38,304 nt of DNA, taken from the NCBI GenBank assembly GCA_040902885.1, contig JBBDWK010000025.1, positions 1 to 38,304 on the forward strand, in the 5' to 3' direction. How positions within the stretch are numbered: position 1 is the stretch's first letter; every line of letters begins with the position of its first letter. Source of the stretch: JBBDWK01 sp040902885 (GTDB taxonomy: Bacteria > Acidobacteriota > Terriglobia > Bryobacterales > Bryobacteraceae). The translations under genes were made by a program, and so were the position numbers. The notes beneath the pieces were generated by a model, which was not told the origin of the DNA, searched no databases, and saw nothing but the letters and a program-made list of their open reading frames with translations. Below, in pieces: positions 1 through 8,479 of this stretch.

Positions 1-37
1 ACCTATTCCCTATGTTTTAGTTGCCCGGACCCCTACC

Positions 38-130
38 CAAAACTAAGTGGCATTGGGCTTTAGCCCGCGCACCGGTTTCAACCGGTGCTTTGGACAGCGG
101 GACTGAAGTCCCGCGGCGGGCTCAAGCCCA
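38..130. repeat. Intergenic cluster of four small hairpins (REP-like)
   Basis: Four consecutive inverted repeats can be read directly. They are gggct/agccc with a 2-nt loop (55-66), gcaccggt/accggtgc with a 4-nt loop (69-88), gcgggac/gtcccgc with a 4-nt loop (97-114), and gggct/agccc with a 2-nt loop (118-129). The left arm, 38-65, recurs with a few changes at 26517-26545, so this is a dispersed element and not a one-off terminator. It lies just beyond the stop codon of the minus-strand PQQ-type gene and could also end its transcript. That it is a REP-like family is inference from structure and repetition. Confidence 0.6.
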
Positions 131-136
131 CCCCAC

Positions 137-1591
137 TCAGCGTTCCCCGAAAGAGTAAAGCGCGGAACGCGTGCGGAAATAGATCCGGTTGCCGGCGATT
201 GCCGGCGTCGCAAAGCATTCGTCCCCCAGATCGTTGACCGCGAGAATCTCCCATTGCGCTCCGGCCTTCAGCACCACCGCTTTGCCCTGCTGGCTGAGCA
301 TATATACTTGGCCCGCGCCGCCCACTGGCGACGAGTAGTAGGTGTCCAGAGCGCCCGTGAGCCGGCCCTGCTTCAAAATCTCGCCGGTCTTCGGATCGAG
401 ACTGGTCAGAATCCCGCCGTCCTTCACCATGTACAGCACGCCCTGATAGAGCAGCGGCGTCGGAACGTTCGGCAGAAACTTCCGCATGCTCCACACGACG
501 TTGGTTCCCGTCCGGTCGCCGCGTCCCCCGTGGCGCACGGCGATCAACTGGTTCCTCGATGCGCGCCGCGCACGATAGAAATTCCAGTCGCGCTCGTCGA
601 GATGGCCGTTGCTGTCGAGATCGATGGTATAGAAGCTGCTCTGGATGCGCGGCTCGGAGGCAAACTCATCGGGCGTCAGCCTGCCGTCGCGGTTGGAATC
701 GTATTGCTTCAGCGTCTCGGCAAAAGCGGGCGTCTCGGTGGGCTGCTCGGCCTCGCCGCCATACTCCCACCAGTGAGCGTAAATCATGTCGCCGTCAATC
801 ACCGGCGACGATTTGGGCTGCCAGGACAACCCGCGAATCCACCACAGCTTCTCGCCGGTCTCGGCGTTGTAAGAGGCGAGTTGATAGGCTCCCGGCACAA
901 TCAACTCGGCCGGGCCCCGCGCCGGGCGCAGGATGGACGGCGTGGAGTAGGAGCGCGTGGAGTCCGGACGCTCCACCTTCCACTCCACCTTTCCCGTGTT
1001 CTTGTCTATAGCGACGAGAAACGAATCCGTATCCTGATCGCAGAGAAGAATCACCAGTTTTCCCACGACGATCGGCGACGATCCATGGCCGTTGACGTTA
1101 TTGAACGGGCCGAGCGGCAACCGCCAGCGCTCGCTGCCGTCGAGCTCGTACGATATCAGACCGAAATCGCCGAAGAACACGTAAACGGCATTGCCCTCGA
1201 TCGCGGGCGTCGGCGAGGCGGACGAGTTCGTCGGCTCGTAGCGCTCCAGACGCGGGCGTGGGGCCTCGCGCCGCCATAGAATTTTTCCGGTCTTGCGATC
1301 CAGGCAGATGGTGTATAACCGCCCGCCTTCGTCGACGACTTTCTTCCGGCCGGCATCCGTGCGATTCCCGCCTTCGGCCGCGGTCAGAATGATTCGATCC
1401 CCCACAATTACGGGGGAGGAATGACCCGGCGGCAATTCCGTCTTCCACACAACATTGTCGGCCGGGCCAAAGCGAACCGGCAGCCGGGCAACGCCGGCGA
1501 CTCCGGCGGCATTCGGTCCCCGAAATTGCGGCCAATCCTGAGCGGCAAGCGGCAGGGCCGCGAGAACGAGCGCGATCCAGGCGCGTATCAC
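137..1591 (-). CDS. Secreted PQQ-type beta-propeller protein with two EF-hands
   Basis: About 484 residues. It opens with a short signal peptide (IRAWIALVLAALPLAAQ) followed by DWPQFRGPN, the usual mature start of this family. Propeller-blade motifs of the type D-x-K-T-G-K-x-x-W occur several times (DRKTGKILW, DKNTGKVEW, NAETGEKLW, DPKTGEIL). This matches the outer-membrane assembly BamB/PQQ-like repeat fold. Between blades, near residues 296-333, are two calcium-binding loops: DSNRDGRLTPDE and DLDSNGHLDERD. I chose the GTG at 1591 because a longer ATG start at 1696 would place about 35 non-signal residues in front of the signal peptide and overlap the divergent gene. The protein is probably periplasmic or surface-bound. 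Its substrate, and whether it binds PQQ or is purely structural, cannot be read from sequence. Confidence 0.85.
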   Translation of the reverse strand: MIRAWIALVLAALPLAAQDWPQFRGPNAAGVAGVARLPVRFGPADNVVWKTELPPGHSSPVIVGDRIILTAAEGGNRTDAGRKKVVDEGGRLYTICLDRKTGKILWRREAPRPRLERYEPTNSSASPTPAIEGNAVYVFFGDFGLISYELDGSERWRLPLGPFNNVNGHGSSPIVVGKLVILLCDQDTDSFLVAIDKNTGKVEWKVERPDSTRSYSTPSILRPARGPAELIVPGAYQLASYNAETGEKLWWIRGLSWQPKSSPVIDGDMIYAHWWEYGGEAEQPTETPAFAETLKQYDSNRDGRLTPDEFASEPRIQSSFYTIDLDSNGHLDERDWNFYRARRASRNQLIAVRHGGRGDRTGTNVVWSMRKFLPNVPTPLLYQGVLYMVKDGGILTSLDPKTGEILKQGRLTGALDTYYSSPVGGAGQVYMLSQQGKAVVLKAGAQWEILAVNDLGDECFATPAIAGNRIYFRTRSALYSFGER

Positions 1592-1638
1592 CGTATCAGC
1601 ATACCCGATTGGGGGTTTCGGTATCCTCAAGGGACAGC

Positions 1639-2754
1639 ATGGATAGGCGCAATTTTCTTCACCTAACGGCCGCATCGCCTCTCCTCGCGGCTTCACCCGG
1701 GCTGCCCAGGTACCACATCGTTTCGGCCTTCAAGCCGGCCGCTTCACCCGGGATGCCAGGGCCTTACCGGGGCCAGGTGGTAAATGTCCATTCCAACCGC
1801 TGCATCGACGAAACCTCGGGCAAAGCAGACGCCCGGACGGTTCGTACGATGCTTTCCGAAGGCATGCGGGCGCTGACTGGCGACAGGGAGGAGCGCGACT
1901 CCTGGGCGCGCTTTGTCACGCCCAAGGACGTGGTGGGCGTCAAGGTCAACTGCTCCGGGGCGCCAAACATCATGTCGTCGCCGGAGGTCGTCGCCGGCAT
2001 CGTGGAGAATCTGATCGCCATCGGCGTGCCGCCCCGGCAGATCTACGTCTACGAGCGCTTCATGAGCCAGATGAAAAGGGTGGGGTACGAGAAATACGTG
2101 CCCGAAGGAGTCAACCTCGTGGCCGCCGAAGAGGCCCGCGGTTCGATCCTCGGCTACGACCCGAAGACCTATGTCGAGGCGGATTTCTTTGGCGAAGAGG
2201 ATACGCGCTCGAATCTGGTCCGCCTGGTATCGGAAAAGCTGACCAAGATTGTCAACGTCCCAAATATGAAGGAGCACCGCGCGGCCGGAGTCACCGGTTG
2301 CCTGAAAAATATCGCCTACGGCAACTTTTCCAATGTGGACCGCTCCCACCGCTGGGAGAAGACCAACACGTACTCTCTCATCGGAACGCTGGCATCGGTC
2401 GAGCCCGTGCGGTCGATCACCGTGCTGCATGTCATGGATGGGCTGCGGGGCGTGTGGCACGCCGGGCCGTTCTCGCTCAACCCTAAATTCCGCTTCTTCC
2501 CGAAACAGATGATGTTCGGCACGGACCCGGTGGCCATGGACCGGCTTTTGATCGACGTGATCGAGGACAAGAGAAAGGCGGAAGGCGCGCCCTCCATCTG
2601 GGACCGCTCTCCGGAGCGCATCAAATTCGAGCGGGAAGTGAATCCGGCGGTGAACCGCTTCATTCGCGAACCCGGCCACATCGAATTCGCATCGACCATG
2701 GGATTGGGCGTTTACGACACCAAGCAGATCCGCCGTAAGGACATCGAGGTATGA
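1639..2754 (+). CDS. Tat-exported DUF362 domain protein
   Basis: 371 residues from the ATG at 1639, which directly precedes a twin-arginine-type leader (MDRRNFLHLTAASPLLAA). A purine-rich AAGGGA stretch lies just upstream. An in-frame ATG at 1609 would put ten residues before the leader and is less likely. The body matches the DUF362 family, with a conserved VGVKVNCSG segment, a FMSQMKRVGYEKYVP region and VNVPNMKEHRAAGVTGCLKN. DUF362 proteins are often linked to iron-sulfur chemistry, but no CxxCxxC ferredoxin motif is visible here, so no reaction is assigned. The gene is divergent from the PQQ-type propeller gene, with only 47 bp between the two starts, so the pair probably shares a control region. 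Confidence 0.85.
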   Translation: MDRRNFLHLTAASPLLAASPGLPRYHIVSAFKPAASPGMPGPYRGQVVNVHSNRCIDETSGKADARTVRTMLSEGMRALTGDREERDSWARFVTPKDVVGVKVNCSGAPNIMSSPEVVAGIVENLIAIGVPPRQIYVYERFMSQMKRVGYEKYVPEGVNLVAAEEARGSILGYDPKTYVEADFFGEEDTRSNLVRLVSEKLTKIVNVPNMKEHRAAGVTGCLKNIAYGNFSNVDRSHRWEKTNTYSLIGTLASVEPVRSITVLHVMDGLRGVWHAGPFSLNPKFRFFPKQMMFGTDPVAMDRLLIDVIEDKRKAEGAPSIWDRSPERIKFEREVNPAVNRFIREPGHIEFASTMGLGVYDTKQIRRKDIEV

Positions 2755-2827
2755 AGTGCTGCCTGACGCCACCGAATTCACGCTGCCCGAACTGAAGTCG
2801 TATGCGGTGATCGATTTGGAGCGGTAG
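2750..2827 (+). pseudogene. Possible C-terminal remnant of a lost gene
   Basis: In the frame offset from the DUF362 gene, 25 codons read YEVLPDATEFTLPELKSYAV followed by IDLER and a TAG stop. This resembles the last beta-strands of a carbohydrate-active enzyme's C-terminal sandwich domain, but it is too short to name a family. A GTG at 2756 is the only nearby start. It ends exactly where the opposite-strand remnant (2828-2893) ends. It may equally be chance. Confidence 0.2.
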
Positions 2828-2893
2828 TCAGAAGATGGCCGCGATTCCCAGCAGGACCAGCGGGAGGAAGCGGACGTAACTTATCGGTGTATA
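2828..2893 (-). pseudogene. Possible C-terminal remnant of a membrane protein
   Basis: Read on the minus strand, an open stretch of 21 codons (YTPISYVRFLPLVLLGIAAI then F) ends in TGA and is closed upstream by a TAG. The run of hydrophobic residues looks like a final transmembrane segment. Its stop codon abuts the stop of the plus-strand remnant, the geometry expected of a former convergent gene pair. Support is compositional only. Confidence 0.2.
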
Positions 2894-2895
2894 CT
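2886..2895 (+). promoter_or_regulatory. Promoter-like -10 region of the first TonB receptor gene
   Basis: The sequence GGTGTATACT contains TATACT at 2890-2895, about 40 bp upstream of the receptor start. The same GGTGTATACT string precedes the second receptor gene (8407-8416). No good -35 match is seen, so the element may depend on an activator. Confidence 0.5.
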
Positions 2896-2935
2896 ATCGG
2901 ACACTCAGAACAATAACGCACGGGAAGGTCCATGG

Positions 2936-5900
2936 ATGCATACACTTCGTCTCCTCCTTCTGCTTGCCGTTGCGGGCGCCTCGCTTTCGGCGCAGAGCAT
3001 CACGGGAAACATCACTGGTACAGTCCAGGACCCGAGCAGCCTGCCGGTGAACGGCGCCGGCATCCGGCTGACTCAGGTCTCGACGGGCGCACAGCGTAAC
3101 GCGGAGACGAACCACCTGGGCGTCTTCTTCTTCGGGAGCCTTCAGCCGGGGACCTACAACCTGAGCGTTGAGTCCCAGGGGTTCAAGCGCCTCGAGCAGC
3201 GATCGATCCACGTATCCGCCGCCGAAACCCTGGCGCTCGGCGCTCTGGTTCTCGAGGTCGGCAGCGTCGCCGAATCGGTTTCGGTGATCGCTCAGGGAGC
3301 GACGGTCCAGACGCAAACCGCCGAGCGGGCCGGAGTCCTTACCGGAAGCCAGGTGGAGAATCTGGCGATCCGCGGCCGGAACGTCATGTCGCTGCTGCAG
3401 CTGCTGCCGGGCGTGGTCGATTTGGATGAGCCCGAAAACCTCACACAGAACTGGAACGTTTACGCGCTCGGCAACCGCCGGAACACCAACAATGTCTCGC
3501 TGGACGGCGCGACGCTCAACGCCGTCGGCAACCAGTTCAATTCGGTGGTGAATATCAGCATGGACGCGGTGGCCGAGGTCAAGGTCCTGATGAGCAACTA
3601 CCAAGCCGAGTACGGCCGCCTCTCCGGCGCCAACGTGCACATGGTCAGCAAGTCGGGTACCCGGGAGTTTCATGGCCTGGCGAGTTACTTCAAGCGGCAC
3701 GAGCAGTTCAACGCGAATGACTTCTTCAATAACCAGACCGGCCAGCCGAAGCCCCGCTACCGCTTCAATACGTGGAACTACAACCTCGGCGGTCCGGTCA
3801 CTATACCGGGGAAGTTCAACACCAACCGGGATAAGCTCTTCTTTTTCTGGTCGCAGGAATTCTGGCCGTTGCGGGTCGCCTCGGCGATCACGCAGCGAAC
3901 GGTGCCCACTCCGCTCGAACGGGAGGGCAACTTCTCGCAGTCCCTGGACCTGAACAACCGGTTGATCGTGGTTCGCGATCCGTTCGGCGGCGGAATTCCG
4001 TTCCCGGGCAACGTAGTCCCCACGGCCCGTGTGGACCACAGCGGCCAGGCACTGATCCAAGCTTTCCCGCAGCCGAATTTCTTCGATCGTGGCATCTCGC
4101 GAGGGAACTTCAACTACGTCTTCCAGGATGCGCAGCACAATCCACAGCGTACGGAGACGCTGAAGCTCGATTATCACCTGAACACCAACAACCTTCTCAC
4201 GGGCAACTTCACCCACCGTGTGACGGAGCAGGAGGGCGCGCTGGGCGTGCCGGGGGCCGGCACGCAGTTTGATCAACTGCGCCAGCGCTCGATCAACGCA
4301 GGGAAGCTCTGGATCGTACGGTACCAGCGCATTTTCAGCCCGACGCTGATCAACGAGGCCAACGTCAGCTATAGTACGCGCCCTTTGTTCAACGAACCGG
4401 ACCCGGAGGCCCTGCGGCGCAACCAGCGGGACCAGGTCGGCTTCAACATCGGCCAGTTCAATCCCAACAACAACCCGCTGAACGTGCTGCCGAACGCCAC
4501 CTTCGGCGGTGTCCCCGGCGCCGCGAACTTCCAGTTGGACGGGCGCTTTCCGCTGGACACGACGCACGAGATTTTCACGTTCTCCAACAACGTGACCAAG
4601 ACCTTTCCGGGGCATACCCTGAAGCTGGGCTTCTACATGGATCGCCTCTGGGCCGACAACCAGAACAACGCGCCCAATTTCGGGGCCTTCGACTTCGGCC
4701 GCAATGTCAACAATCCGCTGGACACCGGCTACGCGTATTCGAACGCGATTCTGGGCGTGTTCAACTCCTACACCGAGGCTAGCGACCGGCCGCTGCCGCG
4801 GGCGATCGTCAGCAACATCGAGTTCTTCGTGCAGGACAACTGGCGGCTGACGAAGCGGCTGACACTTGATCTTGGAATAAGGTTCTACCTGCTTCCACAT
4901 TCGTTCGTCACCGACAACCGGATCGCCGGATTCGACCCGGCCCACTTCGATCCGGCCCGGCAGGCGCAGTTAATCCAGCCGGGGCGCTCCGGCAATCAGC
5001 GGGTCGGCGTTCATCCAGCGACTGGCGAGATTTTCCCAGCCAACTTCATCGGCGCGATCGCTCCGGGCGCGGGCGACCCCGCGAACGGGATGGTCTCGCA
5101 CGTCCTGGATCAGGGCCTGCCGACTTCGCTGATGGACGACCGGGGCCTGCATTTCGGCCCGCGCGCCGGCTTCGCGTTCGACGTCTTCGGGAACAACAAG
5201 ACGGCCGTCCGCGGAGGCTTCGGCATGTTCTACAACCGCATGGCGCAAGGCATGGTGCTCTACCCGTTCTCGATCCAGCCGCCGCTCGTTGCGACGCCTC
5301 AGATTTTCTTCGGTACGCTTTCGACTCTGCTCGCATCCACCGGCGTGCTCTTCCCGTCCAACGTGCTCGGTCTCGACCGCCAGGCGAAGATCCCGACGGT
5401 CATGAACTACAGCTTATCGATCCAGCAGGACGTCGGCTTCGGCACGGTGCTGGACATCGGCTACGTGGGTTCGCTGGGCCGCCATCTACTCTGGCAGCGG
5501 AACCTGAACGCGATACCATTCGGCGCCAACTTTGACCCAGCGAACTTGGATCCCACCACGAACCGCCCGCTGCCGCCGGCATTCCTGCGACAGTTCACCG
5601 GGTACAACAATACTAACGTCCGCGAGCCGGGTAGCTCGTCGAACTATCACTCTCTGCAGGTGACGGCCAACCGCCGCTTCGCGCGCGGGGTGCAGTTCGG
5701 TGCGTCCTGGACGTGGTCAAAAGCAATGGGATTCAACGACAACGACAACGAAGGTGTCAGCACCCTTGTGCCCGTTCGCGTCTGGAACTACGGTCTGGCC
5801 AGCTACGACCGCACCCATGTGCTGAAGCTGAACTGGCTCTGGGACGTGCCGCGGTCGCCCCTCACTCATCCGCTGGCCAAAGCCGTGCTGAACGACTGGC

Positions 5901-6370
5901 AGTTCTCCGGCATCGCCAGTTTCGTTAGCGGCGAACCCCTGCCGGTGAACTTCTCGACTACCACGCCGATCGACATCACCGGATCGCCCACGGACGGCGC
6001 GCGGATCGTCGTGACAGGCAACCCGGTCCTTCCCAAGAGCGAGCGGACGTTCCAGCGATTCTTCCGCAGCGATGTGTTCCAACTGCCCGCCGTAGGGACC
6101 ATCGGCAATGCCGCCCCGACCCTGATCCGCGGTCCCGGGATCAATAACTGGGACCTGGCCGTGTACAAGAACTTCCTGGTGCGCGAACCGGCCCGCCTGC
6201 AGTTTCGTTGGGAGCTCTACAATGCGTTCAATCACACCCAGTTCAGCGGCTTGGACAATGCCGCCCGGTTCGATTCGAGCACTGGCGCCCAGGTCAACGA
6301 GCGCCTGGGCCAGCTCACCACGGCCCGGCGCGCACGGATCATGCAGTTCGCTCTGCGGTTCACCTTCTGA
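2936..6370 (+). CDS. Oar-like TonB-dependent outer-membrane receptor, first copy
   Basis: 1144 residues. A signal peptide (MHTLRLLLLLAVAGASLSAQ) is followed by a carboxypeptidase-regulatory-like beta-sandwich domain (about 24-100, with ITGTVQDPSSLPVNGAGIRL), a plug domain (about 115-225) and a long beta-barrel ending in an aromatic residue (RFTF), as expected for BAM-assembled outer-membrane proteins. The layout matches the Oar-like receptors expanded in Acidobacteriota, thought to import large substrates with TonB-ExbBD energy. GGGAAGG at 2922-2928 is a good ribosome site for the ATG at 2936; an ATG at 2932 is out of frame. The closest relative in the window is the receptor at 8480-12013, sharing for example KRHEQFNANDFFNN. 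No SusD-like gene accompanies it. The substrate is unknown, but neighbouring genes suggest a polysaccharide. Confidence 0.92.
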   Translation: MHTLRLLLLLAVAGASLSAQSITGNITGTVQDPSSLPVNGAGIRLTQVSTGAQRNAETNHLGVFFFGSLQPGTYNLSVESQGFKRLEQRSIHVSAAETLALGALVLEVGSVAESVSVIAQGATVQTQTAERAGVLTGSQVENLAIRGRNVMSLLQLLPGVVDLDEPENLTQNWNVYALGNRRNTNNVSLDGATLNAVGNQFNSVVNISMDAVAEVKVLMSNYQAEYGRLSGANVHMVSKSGTREFHGLASYFKRHEQFNANDFFNNQTGQPKPRYRFNTWNYNLGGPVTIPGKFNTNRDKLFFFWSQEFWPLRVASAITQRTVPTPLEREGNFSQSLDLNNRLIVVRDPFGGGIPFPGNVVPTARVDHSGQALIQAFPQPNFFDRGISRGNFNYVFQDAQHNPQRTETLKLDYHLNTNNLLTGNFTHRVTEQEGALGVPGAGTQFDQLRQRSINAGKLWIVRYQRIFSPTLINEANVSYSTRPLFNEPDPEALRRNQRDQVGFNIGQFNPNNNPLNVLPNATFGGVPGAANFQLDGRFPLDTTHEIFTFSNNVTKTFPGHTLKLGFYMDRLWADNQNNAPNFGAFDFGRNVNNPLDTGYAYSNAILGVFNSYTEASDRPLPRAIVSNIEFFVQDNWRLTKRLTLDLGIRFYLLPHSFVTDNRIAGFDPAHFDPARQAQLIQPGRSGNQRVGVHPATGEIFPANFIGAIAPGAGDPANGMVSHVLDQGLPTSLMDDRGLHFGPRAGFAFDVFGNNKTAVRGGFGMFYNRMAQGMVLYPFSIQPPLVATPQIFFGTLSTLLASTGVLFPSNVLGLDRQAKIPTVMNYSLSIQQDVGFGTVLDIGYVGSLGRHLLWQRNLNAIPFGANFDPANLDPTTNRPLPPAFLRQFTGYNNTNVREPGSSSNYHSLQVTANRRFARGVQFGASWTWSKAMGFNDNDNEGVSTLVPVRVWNYGLASYDRTHVLKLNWLWDVPRSPLTHPLAKAVLNDWQFSGIASFVSGEPLPVNFSTTTPIDITGSPTDGARIVVTGNPVLPKSERTFQRFFRSDVFQLPAVGTIGNAAPTLIRGPGINNWDLAVYKNFLVREPARLQFRWELYNAFNHTQFSGLDNAARFDSSTGAQVNERLGQLTTARRARIMQFALRFTF

Positions 6371-6387
6371 CCGCCGCGATGGTTCTC

Positions 6388-8331
6388 TTATCGATAAAAC
6401 GGCTGCCAGGTGAGCCAGCGCGGCCCGTACTTGGGCTCCGGTTTCCCCGCTTCCAAGGCCCCGAGGTCTGGAGAGCGACCGGCGAACCCATCGTTCACCG
6501 TCGGAATCGCGACACCCGCATCGATCGCCTTGCTGCCAGGCTTTAACCGGAAATTCAAATCCATGGCGTGATACACGGCATGGCGCCTGGCGGGATCGGC
6601 CGGGACCATTCGTTCGAAAATGTCGAAATCGACTTCGAGGCCGTGGGCTTCCTGCCCCGTTGCGGCGCGGAAATCCGCCAGTGTCCCGTAACTTTTCCAG
6701 TCGCCCGGCTGGGGCTCATATAGCTGCTGGCCGGCCGCCGGCGCCAGCCACAGATACTGGGCGGCCGCTCCTTTGTTCGGCCGAAACCCGTTGTAGTCCG
6801 AGCTATGGGCATCCGTCGCGTTCGCCCACGCCATAATGCCCCGATTCGCGGCGTCTCTGCCAAGGAAGAGGTTATTGCGGTAGTGAACGTTTGAAGAAGG
6901 GTCGCGAATGGTATGTTCGCCGATGATCGTGTTGTGGTATACGAAAAGCCCCGCGGGCTTGGCGGAGAACTTGAACGCTACTCCGCTTGGGACGTGATAC
7001 AGGATATTGTGCATGAAGTACACCGGTCCGCCGAAGATCGGCTGCGAACTGTAGCCGCCCATAGCCGCGTTGACGCCGCGGTTATTGAATACGCGAATAT
7101 TGTGGACGCCGCCGTCGGTCTCGATGAAGTCGTCGTTGAACATGTGCAGGTCGTTGTTGTAGATATCGATGGACGACGCCCGCCGCTCCGGATCCTTCTC
7201 CGGCGTTCCATAGGTGGAAATGGAGATGCCATCATGAAAGTACGCAATGGCATTGTGGGCAATCACGTGTCCCGGTCCGTAGACCTTGACCGCATAGTAG
7301 CTCTTGAGTCCGTGCGAGCCGTACACGCCCGCATTCGTGCGCCCCGGATAGGTCCATCCGATCAGGCGCATGCGGTCTTCGCGTCCGAGGAATAAGTTGT
7401 CGGCGATATAGAAGTCGCTCGAGTCGGCGTTCTCCGTCCACACACCGAAGCCGACATCTTCGAAGCGGCAGTTCTTGACCGTCAGCCCGACGGCCCCGAT
7501 CGCCTCTTTCTGCCCGGCGAAGATGCCTACGTCGGTATTTCGGATAGTGAGCCCGTCAAAGATGTGATACTTCGAGGCCATGACGTCGAAGAGGCGGTGG
7601 TTGCCCGCGCCGTCGAAAATGACTTCGCCATCGCCCGCGGCCTTGATGGTGATGGGTTTGTCCGGCGTGCCTTTCAAGGTCAGCGACATGGACCCGTCAA
7701 ACGGCGCCATCATCGGATCCACGTAGTCCAACCGGTCCGGCTTGTATAGCCCGGCATGCACGAGCAGCGTGTCGCCGGGTTGGGCGCGCCTCTCCCAGAC
7801 GACGGTCCAATCGCCAAGTCCCGCGCCGTAATAAGCCTGCAGGATGCCGGTGAAGCTGGGCTCGAGGCGCGTGCCCTGATAGCCCGGCGGATAGACATGC
7901 AGCGTGCGCCCTTCTTTGGAAGGCTGAGGCTCGGTGCGCGTTTTGACCTTTACCGTGTGCGCCGTCTCGCCCGTTGCGCCGTCCGGGTCGGTGAGCCTGA
8001 ACTGGCATTCGTACTCGGTGCCCGGCTGGAGGTTCAAAATGCTGCCGGCAAACCCATCGGGCACCGTGTAGTCGAGATTTTCGCGCTGCCGATAGACCTT
8101 TTCTCCGCCGATACGCACGAGCGGAAGGGCGGGCCGCCAAACCGACTCGCCCACCGCGCGAAACTGAACGGCGACGGCGGCATTGCGATTGGCATCGCCG
8201 GTAATGGCCCACTCGAATCCCAGGTTCAAAAGCGTGGGATGCTCGACGACAAATCTCCCGGCTTGCGTGGCGTTTTGCGCGTACACGCCGGCGTTGGCTA
8301 GCAAGAGAAACGCGAGAAATCGAAAGGTCAT
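6388..8331 (-). CDS. Secreted right-handed parallel beta-helix protein
   Basis: 647 residues with a signal peptide (MTFRFLAFLLLANAGVYA). An N-terminal fibronectin-III-like region (about 25-135) contains LQPGTEYECQFRLTDPDG. It is followed by a long stretch of beta-helix turns rich in N-N-x-F/I ladders, such as GLTVKNCRFEDVGFGVWTEN and IYNNDLHMFNDDFIETDG. The fold is shared by polysaccharide lyases, pectate-lyase-like enzymes and some glycosidases. No diagnostic catalytic motif could be assigned, so activity is open. It faces the first receptor gene tail to tail, with 17 bp between stops, and is divergent from the second receptor, sharing the 148-bp spacer 8332-8479. This suggests a role in processing the polysaccharide that the locus handles. 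Confidence 0.8.
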   Translation of the reverse strand: MTFRFLAFLLLANAGVYAQNATQAGRFVVEHPTLLNLGFEWAITGDANRNAAVAVQFRAVGESVWRPALPLVRIGGEKVYRQRENLDYTVPDGFAGSILNLQPGTEYECQFRLTDPDGATGETAHTVKVKTRTEPQPSKEGRTLHVYPPGYQGTRLEPSFTGILQAYYGAGLGDWTVVWERRAQPGDTLLVHAGLYKPDRLDYVDPMMAPFDGSMSLTLKGTPDKPITIKAAGDGEVIFDGAGNHRLFDVMASKYHIFDGLTIRNTDVGIFAGQKEAIGAVGLTVKNCRFEDVGFGVWTENADSSDFYIADNLFLGREDRMRLIGWTYPGRTNAGVYGSHGLKSYYAVKVYGPGHVIAHNAIAYFHDGISISTYGTPEKDPERRASSIDIYNNDLHMFNDDFIETDGGVHNIRVFNNRGVNAAMGGYSSQPIFGGPVYFMHNILYHVPSGVAFKFSAKPAGLFVYHNTIIGEHTIRDPSSNVHYRNNLFLGRDAANRGIMAWANATDAHSSDYNGFRPNKGAAAQYLWLAPAAGQQLYEPQPGDWKSYGTLADFRAATGQEAHGLEVDFDIFERMVPADPARRHAVYHAMDLNFRLKPGSKAIDAGVAIPTVNDGFAGRSPDLGALEAGKPEPKYGPRWLTWQPFYR

Positions 8332-8406
8332 AAGTGTGGCTCATCATATCATCACCGTCAGGGAGCGATATTCTCTCCGCGGCCGCCCGGCAACGAAGCG
8401 CGATTG

Positions 8407-8416
8407 GGTGTATACT
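8407..8416 (+). promoter_or_regulatory. Promoter-like -10 region of the second TonB receptor gene
   Basis: GGTGTATACT with TATACT at 8411-8416 lies 63 bp upstream of the receptor start. It is identical over ten bases to the element at 2886-2895 before the first receptor, which suggests common control. It lies in the 148-bp spacer shared with the divergent beta-helix gene. Confidence 0.5.
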
Positions 8417-8479
8417 CGCCTAAATCCGGGCCAAAAAATGGAACTTGCGGGCCCTACATTTCGAGTGGGAGGCTGCATC

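Noticed and set aside
254..1279. Plus-strand reading frame of 341 codons opposite the PQQ-type gene
   Set aside because: Antisense to a gene with clear propeller motifs; no start context or domain.
2894..4945. Long minus-strand reading frame of 683 codons opposite the first TonB receptor
   Set aside because: It lies wholly antisense to a clear receptor, has no recognisable domain and low-complexity arginine/valine-rich sequence. It is a GC-bias shadow.
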